In this document: one piece after another, positions 53,601-63,175 of the stretch | Numbering within the stretch: position 1 is the stretch's first letter | How the letters are laid out: every line of letters starts with the position of its first letter | Origin: Ricordea florida | Lineage: Eukaryota; Cnidaria; Anthozoa; Corallimorpharia; Ricordeidae | Direction: 5' to 3' | NCBI GenBank assembly: GCA_949710005.1 | Contig: OX453285.1 | Location: forward strand, 22,528,503-22,592,502 | Length of the DNA stretch: 64,000 nucleotides | Translations under genes and position numbers: made by a program | The notes under the pieces: model-generated | The model's database searches: none | Told to the model about the DNA's origin: nothing | Seen by the model: only the letters and a program-made list of their open reading frames with translations

Positions 53601-55720
53601 TGGATCTAAAGCGTCTAAAAGACTTCCTATCTCCTTATGTTAACCTCAGATTTAGCTAACATGTCTCAACAGCAAGCTCAGCGGCGATATTTATTACGGT
53701 TAAGACATAATAAAGCGGCTGGTTGAAATGGAAGAAGGACTCTAGTGTGCAGTACCATGGACATGTTTTATTCGTTTTAAGCTCCTATGCACTAACAGAT
53801 GTCTCATGCAAAGACTTGCTTAGGTTATCTACGCTTACAGACCTTATACCTATAGCTATTTACAACGCCATTTTTCGATAGACTCCTACGCAATAGAAAT
53901 CTAAAGTGTTCATTTGGTCGTTCTTCCGGGCTCATAAGTTGTTCGGGTTCCTTTCAGTGGTCCTTCATTTGAGGTCAGCCCAAGTTCCACGACTTCTCTT
54001 TCGCGCATCTATGCACTTGAAAAAGGTCCAGAAAAACCACAGATTTTGATTACAAGCCCTCGTTTTGCACCACACAATGGAGGTAAAGCTTAGGCACCTT
54101 TTTACAACCGCGTCGTCGATCATTTAACGCGTTACTTTACGACATACAATCTTTGTTCCGCACCGTGCAACCAGAGCTGAAGGCTGTCAACTAAGAGCCA
54201 TGCCGAGCTCGAAGCATTTCGCTAACACGCCTCATACTGGCCTCGTATGTACACTCACACAAGTATTGCTTGCGTAAAACACAGTTTAAACTCGAAAGCG
54301 ATATGTACAGTCTCTCTAAACTTGATTTAGGCCACTTAATGTCGAGTTTGAGAATGGGAAGTGACCAAAATAGAACCGTTTGAAACGAAACTTTGGGGAA
54401 TGGAGCGAAACTGAAAATAGAATTAGATAGCAGCTCGTAACGATCCGTTCAACGTAAGCACTTGGGTGATTTTGTGTTTTCGCTCATTTTTGACGATCTT
54501 AGTTCTCATCACCCTAAAGAAACATACCAGTGAAATGAAATGCGCAATGTTTGCCGGTTAAGCTGCGTTTCTTGCGCGATTTATTGCGATCTGTAGAGCG
54601 TATAGAAGTTTGTTTCGCTCCTGGATTGGAGAAAGAGAGTGTGTTAGGGTGTTAGCGAAGAAAGCCTATGCTAGCGCTGTTGTTAAACGTCATGGAAAAT
54701 TCCATGTGATTGCGTGTCTTCCACGGGAATAAAACACGAAGCACCGAAGTGGTTTTCCTGTTAGTTAAGCCTTAAATTAGATGATGGTTAGAGTATTTTT
54801 GCAACGTTTGACCGGCGTGCCGTGGGGTTTGCACACAGGGCGTGTGTAACTCTGCCTCGCCAGCCGTAGTTTCCTGTTGTCATATCAGCACTCTTAATGC
54901 AATAAACAAAGCAATAATGCACACGGCCCTTATTGTAAATCCAGCTTCTTCTCTTTGCCTTTTTTGCTGGTAACCGAGCTCCACTTTATCGCCAATCTCT
55001 GCCAGCTGCTCGGCCACTTCAGACACAACCAGAGAGTTATTCAAGTCGCCATTAAGGGGAGCCCCATCTCGGGGCAGTTCGTTTATACCAACAATACTGT
55101 CCTTGCACATGACAGGAAAGTCCAACAACACGATCTCTATCTACTAACGACTCTATGGCACTAAATTTCACTTCTAAAGCCGCTTGCCGGCCGAGTTCGT
55201 CGCGTCACACCAGGGTAAGATCGGCACGTGGAGATGACTCACCGGTCTAAAAACGAGCGTGGATGATTGTCAATCAGCCGCGCAGTTCACAGCGAAAACA
55301 ACCTAAGCGAACCAGATTCAACTGGTTCTTTAACGGGTTTCAGCGACGTTCGGTAGAAGCTTGCTGCTGGTGTAACGCTCTTTAGTCCTAATATTTGACC
55401 GCCTCTTTGGGCAAAATGCTGGTCAGCTATGCTGTTGTTTCATCCATGCTAAGTAATTTTTATTGCGTGTGTTTTGCTTACGTAATTATTCATTCTGCTC
55501 GTCGCTGATTGGTTGGCCGGCAGAAGGAGAGGTTTGGTGATTCTATGAAGCGACGAAGGCGCAGGGCAGCGCAAAAAAGATTGGTGGAAAAAATATTAAT
55601 TGTAATCACTTCCATAAAGGGGATTTTGCAGGAATTCCCCTGCTGAAAGATGAGAACCGAGTTTGTTTAGTATTTCCTTTTTTTTTTCAGAAGCTGCCTC
55701 GGGGTACGGATCGTACATAA
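43366..55720 (+). CDS. Probable small secreted-protein gene with tiny exons and long introns
   Basis: Exons: 43366-43439 (ATG at 43393), 46990-47028, 50084-50147, probably 53254-53283, and 55691-55720 (stop). Phases agree at every join: 2, 2, 0, 0. The first coding exon, 'MASAAIFAAIFLSFL', is a classic signal peptide. The next pieces read 'LTRGTSMHEAPL', 'AMEPGSENKKNQAEQLGLDS', 'IANLSYKGDK' and 'KLPRGTDRT'. Splice sites are strong at 43440 (gtgagt), 47029 (gtaagc), 50148 (gtgagt) and before 55691 (long pyrimidine tract plus cag). An ATTAAA signal lies at 55793. The product of about 59-69 residues is hydrophilic and nearly cysteine-free after the signal. No family is recognised; a secreted peptide precursor is a guess. 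A possible 21-bp in-frame micro-exon at 48331-48351 is unproven. Confidence 0.5.
44371..44684. mobile_element. Twin element, copy B
   Basis: 'agtatcacccaactagtgga' with the inverted 'gactagttgggtgatact' at 44547, then a second hairpin 'gacccttcgccctcaagggc'/'gcccttgcgggctgcgggtc'. Better preserved than copy A at 32094. Confidence 0.85.
44700..45190 (+). repeat. Diverged satellite monomers, one split by a MITE
   Basis: Degenerate copies of the ~106-bp monomer at 44700-44876 and 45063-45190 ('gtactgtggtactgttt', 'catctgcagatcaa'). One monomer is interrupted between 'aagctac' and 'tgaacag' by the insertion at 44877-45061. Confidence 0.8.
44877..45061. mobile_element. MITE inserted in a satellite monomer (~185 bp)
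   Basis: It begins near 'agcgtagctaggaatttttt' with a G-rich run and ends 'ctcagctacacccctgct', giving short inverted 'gtagct'/'agctac' ends. The satellite sequence resumes exactly where it stopped. Confidence 0.7.
45191..46989. other. Intron stretch, nothing recognised
   Basis: Intron 2 of the secreted-protein gene. No repeat family or coding exon was seen on either strand. Confidence 0.4.
46990..47028 (+). CDS. Secreted-protein gene, exon 3 (39 bp)
   Basis: The acceptor is ..gtggccttccag and the donor TTAAG|gtaagc. It reads 'LTRGTSMHEAPL' after the split Cys, giving a plausible signal-peptidase site near 'RGTS'. Confidence 0.5.
47029..50083. other. Intron stretch; one possible 21-bp micro-exon
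   Basis: Intron 3 of the secreted-protein gene. At 48331-48351 a strong acceptor (cttttttcccag) and a 21-bp segment before gtaaaa would add seven residues in frame ('TKSDWRG'). Otherwise nothing recognised. Confidence 0.3.
50084..50147 (+). CDS. Secreted-protein gene, exon 4 (64 bp)
   Basis: The acceptor is ..tttccgttcttgcag and the donor AGCGAT|gtgagt. It reads 'AMEPGSENKKNQAEQLGLDS' plus Asp in the phase set by exon 3. Confidence 0.5.
50148..53253. other. Intron stretch, nothing recognised
   Basis: Intron between exons 4 and 5. Open frames at 51125-51505 and 52238-52528 have random-looking composition with no domain. Confidence 0.4.
53254..53283 (+). CDS. Secreted-protein gene, possible exon 5 (30 bp)
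   Basis: It has a strong acceptor (cgtatcctctgcag) in phase 0, reading 'IANLSYKGDK'. The donor gtttt is poor. The frame can also continue to a stop at 53517, giving an alternative, longer C-terminus. Confidence 0.3.
53518..54879. other. Intron stretch and 3' region of the BH3-only gene
   Basis: No exon recognised on the plus strand apart from a short frame after ..ttttattctgtag at 53518. On the minus strand, an AATAAA (54580-54585) about 300 bp past the BH3-only stop could serve as its poly(A) signal. Confidence 0.35.
54880..55110 (-). CDS. BH3-only Bcl-2-family pro-apoptotic protein, single exon
   Basis: It has 76 residues from ATG at 55108-55110 to TGA at 54880-54882. Residues 32-47 read 'VAEQLAEIGDKVELGY', a near-ideal BH3 helix: hydrophobic positions Val32, Leu36, Ile39 and Val43 plus the invariant Gly40-Asp41 pair. 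Residues 58-76 ('FTIRAVCIIALFIALRVLI') form a C-terminal membrane anchor, preceded by a basic/charged linker (KRQREE). No BH1 or BH2 region is present, so it is BH3-only, similar in size to Harakiri. Members bind the groove of Bcl-2-like proteins at the outer mitochondrial membrane and promote apoptosis (family knowledge). In-frame stops lie upstream of the start, so the frame is complete. It lies antisense inside the last intron of the plus-strand gene. Confidence 0.85.
   Translation of the reverse strand: MCKDSIVGINELPRDGAPLNGDLNNSLVVSEVAEQLAEIGDKVELGYQQKRQREEAGFTIRAVCIIALFIALRVLI
55111..55620 (-). promoter_or_regulatory. Upstream region of the BH3-only gene
   Basis: A GC-richer stretch than its surroundings, with a 'gcttacgtaatt' bZIP-like palindromic motif near 55477. 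No TATA box was recognised. Promoter role is inferred from position. Confidence 0.35.
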
Positions 55721-55815
55721 GTTAAGAGCGACACTGAAATATCACGCTCGGACTTGAATTACAGCGAGACTGATTTTCTACTTTGATTTTGCATTAAAGA
55801 AAAAGGTCTTGGCTG
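55691..55815 (+). CDS. Secreted-protein gene, terminal exon with ATTAAA signal
   Basis: A long T tract and cag precede phase-0 'KLPRGTDRT' and a TAA at 55718-55720. ATTAAA at 55793-55798 would place cleavage near 55815. Confidence 0.45.
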
Positions 55816-56879
55816 CAATTTTTTTTGTTTGTATTTTATTAGCATCTTTCTACATTTGTAAGAAAAAAAAACTAACTTTTCCAGGCAGGGAAATTAGAAT
55901 GGACACAAAAGTGAGTTAGAGCAACAGCTCTTAAGATCTCGAGCGTGCTCTCCTTGTGTGAATCCGTGTCATTTTTCTCACTTTCTCTTTGTCTGGTTGA
56001 GATAACGATTGGCTTCCGTGCACGCAGTTTACCCGTTTTCCGCACGGATTACGCGCTATTTCGTCGCAATCTAACTGCAGAAGCCGCCAGTCAAATTTTC
56101 AGTTTATTAAAAATAAATAATTCACATGAAAAGCGAGTAAAGATAGGGCATTTTATGAAGAAGGGAATTGCTTCAAATGTGTCGATCACGTTGGAAAAGC
56201 ACGGCAGAGGAACATGCGCGGTAGACACTCGACTGTCATGGCTCGTCGCATTCTAAACCAACGTGGAAAATTGCAATAATAGCGAGATATAGACTGCTTG
56301 TTAAACCCCTAACGCGATAAAAACTGAATATGATTCCCCTGCATGCAACTTGATAAGAAAGCGATCAAGGAATTTGCGATGGAAGCGATAAAAGCAGACC
56401 TAATCAAACAAGCATTTAGAGGCAAGATTGGCCAGTTGCCAGAGGCTAATTAGTGAATTACTTTTGTTAGGATTTCACGTCGACGTACGGGTCAAAATCG
56501 AGGCCGCAACTAAAGGACGGAAGGAATTTGCACAAAATGTTAATTTGGTTTGCCGGAAACGACCAAGTTCAAACTAAACCGTTTTTCCTTTCTCTCAGCA
56601 GGGTGAAAACAAACAGAAAATGTTGCTAATATTTACAAAATTATGCGAGCTGGTGTGAATTTTCGCGAAACTGACTTTATGGAAAATGTAACGGCTTTCC
56701 TTTCGTGACAAAAATGATAGAACGTTTTCTTGAGATAGTTTTCCAGGGACACGCAGAGAAAATCACTTTTGACCTTTTGCTGGCCTCTCTTTCTCTTCGA
56801 TTAACCTGCGCATTGTTTTTATAACACGAAATTTAACTGAATCAGCTCAGTATTGGAGTCACACTATCCCTGGACATGA
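55816..56879. other. Intergenic, nothing recognised
   Basis: No exon, RNA gene or repeat family identified. A 103-codon frame (55945-56256) has no domain. Confidence 0.4.
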
Positions 56880-56895
56880 TCCTCTCCATACCGGA

Positions 56896-57086
56896 ATGAA
56901 CAGTACTGTACTGTGGTACTGTTTGTTTTTCTATACAGTGTGGTTCTATCTTTTTCATCTGTGGATCAAACCATGCAGTGTGACCATTCTTTGTAAAGCT
57001 ACTGAACAGTACTGTACTGTGGTACTGTTTGTTTTACTATACAGTGTGGTTCCAACTTTTTCATTTTCTTTGGAAAGCTACTGACC
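56896..57086 (+). repeat. Two satellite monomers, second truncated by a SINE
   Basis: They match the plus-strand orientation of arrays I and II. The second lacks part of its 3' half ('ttcattttctttggaaagct') and ends 'agctactgac' directly at the SINE. Confidence 0.9.
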
Positions 57087-57089
57087 ACC

Positions 57090-57598
57090 GCCGACCGGTT
57101 AGCTCAGTTGGTAGAGCACCAGACTAGTACCGCGCGGGAGGATGCAAGTTCAAACTCCGGAGTGTTTCCGGAGGAGAAAGTGCAGCCTTTGTATTGACTC
57201 AGGGTCTTAAAGTAATTGAGGAGAAAGTGCTGCTTTTGTAATGCCATCTGCAAACGGTTAGACTTTCTAGTCTTCTCCAATGAGGATGATAAACCGTAGG
57301 TCCCGTCTCACAACGCTTGTTCCTAATAAATTTGTGGGACGTTAAAGAACCCACACACTGTTCAAAAATAGTAGGGAACACAGTTCCCTGTGTGGTAGTT
57401 TATCTCTACCTCTTGTTTCATCTGTCATTTCATGCATGGGCGGGGTGGGTGAGATTATATGTGGACTGATAGCGGCAGCCAGAGGCGCCTTTTCACGCTG
57501 ACGTCTGATCTCACCCAGTAGAAAGTGTAAAGCGCCTTAGAACATATTCGTATCACGGTAAAAGTGCGCTATATAAATTCATTATCATTATCACTGAG
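57090..57598 (+). mobile_element. tRNA-derived SINE, ~510 bp
   Basis: The head 'ccgaccggttagctcagttg' carries an A box (tagctcagttgg, 57100-57111) and a B box-like 'agttcaaactc' (57147-57157). A body with 'gggacgttaaagaaccc' resembles shared-core SINEs of invertebrates. The tail 'gtgcgctatataaattcatt' runs into 'atcattatcac' repeats, as in LINE-mobilised SINEs. Confidence 0.75.
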
Positions 57599-57692
57599 CA
57601 TCACTGCACTTTTGTACTTCTTTTTTGTTGTTTAATTGATTTTCCATTCTTCCGAAATTTTCCAATTAAACTCTTTGATTTCGTCTGATTTC

Positions 57693-57730
57693 GCGTTTTT
57701 TTTTTTTTTTTTTTTTTGGGGGGGGGGGGC
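57693..57730 (+). repeat. Adjoining poly(T)-poly(G) tract
   Basis: About 23 T followed directly by about 12 G. Possibly a triplex- or quadruplex-prone element, or an assembly-prone homopolymer. Confidence 0.9.
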
Positions 57731-58345
57731 GTATTAGGAGTATATTATGTTACGTGACATTACTACAAACATCTTGACACAGACTGTCTGAAACGTAGTA
57801 AAAATACTCTGTCTAGAAGAACTTCTGTGAGCTTTTTCTGTCTGAGGTTTAAAAAGAGAAAATTATTAACCGTAGAAAAGTGGAACGATCTCTTCCGGCG
57901 TGATTTTTGCAAACTTGAAAATACCTGTTTTGATCGCAACAACTGAATGACATTAATGTTGAAAATCAAAAAATGCAAAAAATGTTATGCATCTTAACCA
58001 AAAAGTATTATTAAGACATCTATTTGCAATGCAAGAAAATCTATCTTAAGCCTCACTGTCCTAACAATCAGCTGTCCTCACGGGTATGCCGGGTCTTGGT
58101 CTCTTGGTCGGAGGTAACACGTAATAAAATGATATGTTCAAATCGCTACCAGGCGTATGATCAGACATAATTTAATGCTACGCTGATGCAAACGCAAAAG
58201 TTCCAATTTAACGACCTCACCTGTTCTTACACTCCTAGCCTGTCTAGTGTCTTCTTCATGTGTAAAGTGGTTGAGTTGTGTTGCTCCATTTATACTAATT
58301 ATGTCTGTGTTAAATCACTATTGCGTTGCGTGATCAGATAATTTC

Positions 58346-58447
58346 GTAGATTATCATTATTATTATTATTATTTTTATTATTATTATATTATTATTATCA
58401 TTATTATTATTATTATTATATTATTATTATCATTATTATTATTATCT
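58346..58447. repeat. (ATT)n / ATTATC microsatellite
   Basis: Imperfect ATT repeats with interspersed 'atc', about 100 bp. Confidence 0.95.
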
Positions 58448-58782
58448 CATCATTGAATTTCTGATTTTCTCCTGTATTTGTATATTACATTCTTTTGGTG
58501 TAAATTTTTATTACATCTACAATAATACTTACAGTCCTCCAGCCGTCGTGAAACAAAACAATGTAACTTGCTGTCTCGTTTTTCGATCTAAAATATGGTG
58601 AACGTAATTCTTTTTAGCGATGATACTTTTTTGAAGAAAAGTGTTTGCATTTTTTAGATATAATCAACAATTTTTGGATTATTACTACAACTGCTACTGC
58701 TACTACTACTGTTATTTATTCATTTATTTTTCTTTTTTTGGTGGGGAGTGTTTTGGCTTGTCCGTCCTTTAGAAGTCCATAA

Positions 58783-58878
58783 CCATTGTCAACCCCGGGG
58801 GGTGGTGGTACTGCCATATTTAGGCTATATATGGGCTATAAAATTCCTACAGTACTCCCCGGGGTGTCAACCCTGTAC
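58783..58878. mobile_element. Short 'ccccggggggt' inverted-end element
   Basis: 'tcaaccccggggggtggt' on the left and 'actccccggggtgtcaac' on the right, with 'atatatgggctat' inside. Confidence 0.5.
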
Positions 58879-58967
58879 CGTAGTCAAAGTTTTCTTTGTC
58901 TCAGGTAGTTCTAAATTGCCAATACCGTGATTAAGGCTCAGTATGAATTCCAGGAGTAATTAGTATA

Positions 58968-59056
58968 GGTAATCACATGATTTGTCTCGTGCAATTTGGA
59001 ATAAATCAGCACGAGTAAATTTTTCAAAGGCTAACCAAATTGCACGAGCCCGTAGT
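58968..59056. mobile_element. Fragment of the 'cgtgcaatttg' family
   Basis: 'gtaatcacatgatttgtctc' followed by 'gtgcaatttggaataaatca', matching the module at 38088-38200. Confidence 0.7.
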
Positions 59057-59696
59057 CATTTATTAATGCCGCATCGCCACATATTTCGTCTCATTTTGCA
59101 ACATATTTCATTAACCAATACTCCAATGATGTGAACTGCTGTTAATATCTGCTTCATATAATTTTTATCTACTTAATTGTAGGCCTGGATGAGACATAAC
59201 CTGCTTTATTATAACAATGAAGAATTTGCGGTGGTCACTTTTTGTGGTTATTCTGCGGCTTGCGAGTCTGCCTGTGGATTTTAAAAATTATGCGCGAATA
59301 TAAACCGGTCGCATTGAGCGTAATCCAAGGAACACAAACGATACGGCTGTGATTTTATTGCTTCATTCCTTTAAGCCCCAATATTAATATTCATTTTCTC
59401 CTAACTGTTCTCATATATTTATTATTGTCCTAGCGAGGAGAATTTGTTTAGATATCAATACAACTCTTGTTTGGTGACCATTGCGTTATTCTCATAACAT
59501 GAATGATTGATGAATGTTAAATATTGTAATGAGAAATTGAATGTTGGTCACCTCTGGAACTTAAAGGGTTAAAGGTGTCCTATTCTCTATAAAGGTAGCA
59601 GGAAAGGTGCAGTAATGAAATCTTGTGAATGTTGCTCGTTTTCACCTACCCAATTTAGGGTTTGCGGTTTCCTTTACTGCTCAGGCGCGTAGCTAC

Positions 59697-59942
59697 CTGG
59701 GGCCGGTTGTTCGAAGGCCGATTAGCGCCAGGCCAGGGTTAGATTTTAACCCGGGTTTTTTTTCCTCTTGTTAAAAAGCATTTTCTCCGATAATTTTCTC
59801 TATTTTTTTTCAGAGCAAACAATCATCAAATAACATTCAAAAAGAATTATACTGAACATGCTTTTTAAGCTCTCATATCTGCATTTAAATTTCGCACTAA
59901 CCCTGGGTTACCTTAACCATGCTTCGAACAACCCAGCCCAGT
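59697..59942. mobile_element. MITE with 'ggttgttcgaag' ends
   Basis: 'tggggccggttgttcgaagg' is mirrored by 'atgcttcgaacaacccagcc', with inner 'ccagggttag..taacccggg' and 'ctaaccctgggtta' arms. About 245 bp. A fragment of the same kind, 'agcgctaacccagggttaag', lies at 2016-2036. Confidence 0.7.
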
Positions 59943-59982
59943 ACGCCAATACGCCATGCGTACCTGACATTTTGTAGGAATA

Positions 59983-60123
59983 TATTGCTCGGACAATTAT
60001 ACATCACCCGACGAATTGCTCGGACAATTATACATCACCCGACGAATTGCTCGGACAATTATACATCACCCGACGAATTGCTCGGACAATTATACATCGC
60101 CCAACGAATTGCTCGGACAATTA
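59983..60123. repeat. 31-bp minisatellite, ~4.5 copies
   Basis: Copies start at 59985, 60016, 60047, 60078 and 60109 ('ttgctcggacaattatacat', then 'cacccgacgaa'). Nearly identical. Confidence 0.95.
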
Positions 60124-60239
60124 ATATCCAACTTTGGCGTACCTGCTCCAAGTGTTTTGACGTGTATTTTGGTTTTCCTCTCTCCTCAGGCTTCAGAAAA
60201 GAGTCACGACGAATCAAAAGGGTATAGGCAAAATTTCAG

Positions 60240-60990
60240 ACATTTAATGGATGCGTGACCACCATACAAAAATGGGTATTGTGACTAACGGCTGAAAGAG
60301 GGCGTAAGCATCGGACAGATGTACTTGCCACCTTACGGCATCGAAATAAAGAGGGGAGTCAGGTTGAATTAAAAAGACGAAGGTGTTATGTTTAAAGAAG
60401 GCCTTACCATCCAGCAGAAGTGGGTGTTATTGTGGCTGACGTTTAATGATAGAAACAGGCTTAACCATCCAATAGATGTTCTCGTCCCTTGGGCTAATGG
60501 TAACAAAGAAATCGTGATGAATACCAAGATATAGGCGTCATTTCTAAAGGGGAAATGACAGACTGTTAAAAGAGGCGTAACCATCAAACAGATGTACTAA
60601 TCACCTACGGCAATGAAACGAGAAGGAAGTCATCATGAATTAAAAGATGTAGCGTTGTTTGTAAACGCGAAAGATCAGACGTTTAATGGAGGCGTGACCA
60701 TAAGATAAGAGCGGGTGTCTTTGTGACTGACATTTAGCGGTTGAAAGAGGCGTAACCATTAGACAGATGGACTCGTCACCTAGGCCAGTGGTGACAAAAA
60801 GAAACAAAGTGAATTAAAAAGAGGTAGGCGTCATTTGTTGAAGCGAAATCACCTAACAGATGCATTCACACCTTATGGCAATGAAAAGAAAAGGGAATTA
60901 TGATAAATTAAGAGATAGGCGTTCTTTATAAACGGGATATTTCAGACGTCCAGCAGAGGTGTAACCATCTCACAGATAGTTCAGTCAACT
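60240..60990. repeat. Degenerate ~147-bp tandem repeat, ~5 copies
   Basis: The module order 'ttgtgactgac', 'gaaagaggcgtaaccat', 'agacagatg', 'cacctacggcaatg', 'tgaattaaaaaga', 'taggcgtca' recurs at about 60280, 60427, 60570 and 60721 with 70-85% similarity by eye. A weaker copy lies near 61565-61640. Confidence 0.7.
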
Positions 60991-61266
60991 GAAGAATGCG
61001 CCGTCCAGCTTTGCAATTTCTGAAATGAAGATATCATTCCCTAAAATTTTCGAACACTATGATTTTTCAGCTAAGATATCCGAACAGATCCAAATCTTCT
61101 AGGTGATAAAAACGTCTCTTTAGACAGCCTTTAAACATTACAAGGAACCTAGAAATGTTTCTCAGATGCTTTTGGCTCAATCTGCTCGTTGGGTGCCCCT
61201 GATGTTGCAAAAAATGAAAACCTTTTTTTAATCATAAATATCAGGCGTGTTATCAAGAAAACAACC

Positions 61267-61485
61267 ATTAACCCTTTACTCCCTGAGAGTGACCAACATG
61301 CATCTTCTCTTAAACATATTACTACAAAGGCAACTGTAGAGCTCATGAGAATATGCAATCTGAAAACTCACATAGGTTTTTTTTGATATAACATCAAAAT
61401 CTCCACATTGGTGTAATGAAAGATGTTTTGAGATCAGTTAGAAGAATTAAGATTTTGATCTCAGGGGTTAAAGGGTTTAGCAGTA
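61267..61485 (+). mobile_element. TTAA-type MITE-like element
   Basis: It starts 'ttaaccctttactccctgag' and ends 'ggggttaaaggg', a TTAA/CCC..GGG terminal pattern shared with 8876-9036 and, more distantly, 31587-31687. Confidence 0.55.
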
Positions 61486-61937
61486 TAACAGATGTAATTG
61501 GTACCTTCACCACGGCATTTTAGATACGGAAACTGACGATTTACCATTCAACATGGAGCTGGTTTGGTAAAGCGACAATTCAGAACCCTCCGAAAGGGTG
61601 TAAGCATCAAGCAGGTGTAGTAGTCAATACTGGGCGGCATTACTGAGTCCTAAAATTGGCAATTCAGGATTCGGCATTTTCACTTTCAGTGCCCTTCGTT
61701 ACTTCCGCATATACAAAACAAGTGTATTATAATTGCAACCTATTTCTTTATTCGCACGTATTTCACGGTACGCAAAGCATTATTTGCTATGAAGAACGAG
61801 GTTCAAAGGTTGAGATTTGACTATATGGTTCCTGAGTTACATTTAATCATATAACTTTTAACCCTGTTATAGTACAATATTGTACACGATAGTTTATCTA
61901 AGGATGGCTGCATTGCCTCATGTTTCATCCACAGTTG

Positions 61938-62695
61938 ATAAAGTTATAACCTCACTGTATAGTAAAACAAACAGTACCACAGTACGGTACTGTTCAGTAG
62001 CTTTACAAAGAATGGTCACACTGCATGGTTTGATCCACAGATGAAAAAGATAGAACCACACTGTATAGTAAAACAAACAGTATCACAGTACAGTACTGTT
62101 CAGTAGCTTTACAAAGAATGGTCACACTGCATGATTTGATCCACAGATGACAAAGCTAGAACCACACTGTATAGTAAAACAAATTGTACCACAGTACAGT
62201 ACTGTTCAGTAGCTTTACAAAGAATGGTCACACTGCATGGTGTGATCCACAGATGAAAAAGATAGAACCACACTGTATAGTAAAACAAACAGTACCACAG
62301 TACAGTACTGTTCAGTAGCTTTACAAAGAGTGGTCACACTGCATGGTTTGATCCACAGATGAAAAAGTTAGAACCACACTGTATAGTAAAACAAACAGTA
62401 CCACAGTACAGTACTGTTCAAACTGCTTTACAAAGAATGGTCACACTGCATGGTTTGATTCACAGATGAAAAAGCTAGAACCACACTGTATAGTAAAACA
62501 AACAGTACCACAGTACAGAACTGTTCAGTAGCTTTACAAAGAATGGTCACACTGTATGGTTTGATTCACAGATGAAAAAGATAGAACCACACTGTATAGT
62601 AAAACAAACATGAGCACCACAGTACAGTACTGTTCAGTAGCTTTACAAAGAATGGTCACACTGCATGGTTTGATTCACAGATGAAAAAAATAGAA
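61938..62695 (-). repeat. Satellite array III, ~7 monomers in inverted orientation
   Basis: The monomers are the reverse complement of arrays I and II ('cagtactgttcagtagcttt', 'ggtcacactgcatggtttga'). Copies are more diverged from each other ('atgatttgatc', 'caaattgtacc'). Confidence 0.95.
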
Positions 62696-63140
62696 CCCCA
62701 CTACGTAATGAAACACAGTCACCCCCCATGGCTCTATTCCTTGCTATAACTAGTTTGGTGAGGGAATGTATCAAGATAGGATTGACGGCTATATCGAATA
62801 TTTGATCAAAAGGTAAAAACTTAAAACCACATTGCAAGGCTCAAGATGTGACTTTAAATGAAATGAGGCATAATGTGCACGTGAATGGTTTGACTCAGAG
62901 GGTCTCAGGGATGAAAGGAACAACATACATATTTACACACATACATAAATACATACTATAGAAAAATACTTCTAGAAAAGGTCTAGACTGTACTTGAAAC
63001 CAAGGACAGTTAAATTTTATTGTTTGACTCAGGGAGTAAAGGGGATGTATCGAGGCGTTTTGTCCCAGGTAATAATTGGTTGAGTTTTGTTCCCGGGGCC
63101 CCGGGGTTTCATTAAACTAAGGGGCTTTCTTTAGCTGTAG
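62696..63140. other. Intergenic, nothing recognised
   Basis: It contains only a short palindrome 'ccggggccccgg' near 63090. Confidence 0.4.
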
Positions 63141-63175
63141 GTGTTTGGATGGATAACACGATTCGTTTGTGGGAG
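63141..63175 (+). CDS. Possible WD40-type exon fragment
   Basis: After ..ctttagctgtag the frame reads 'VWMDNTIRLWE' and meets gtaaaa. 'D-N-T-I-R-L-W' is the end of a WD40 repeat blade. No neighbouring WD40 exon was found in the window, and the stretch is short, so this may be chance. Confidence 0.25.

Noticed and set aside
57090-57165. Functional tRNA gene
   Set aside because: A and B boxes are present, but the B box is imperfect, acceptor-stem pairing is not evident and a SINE body follows.
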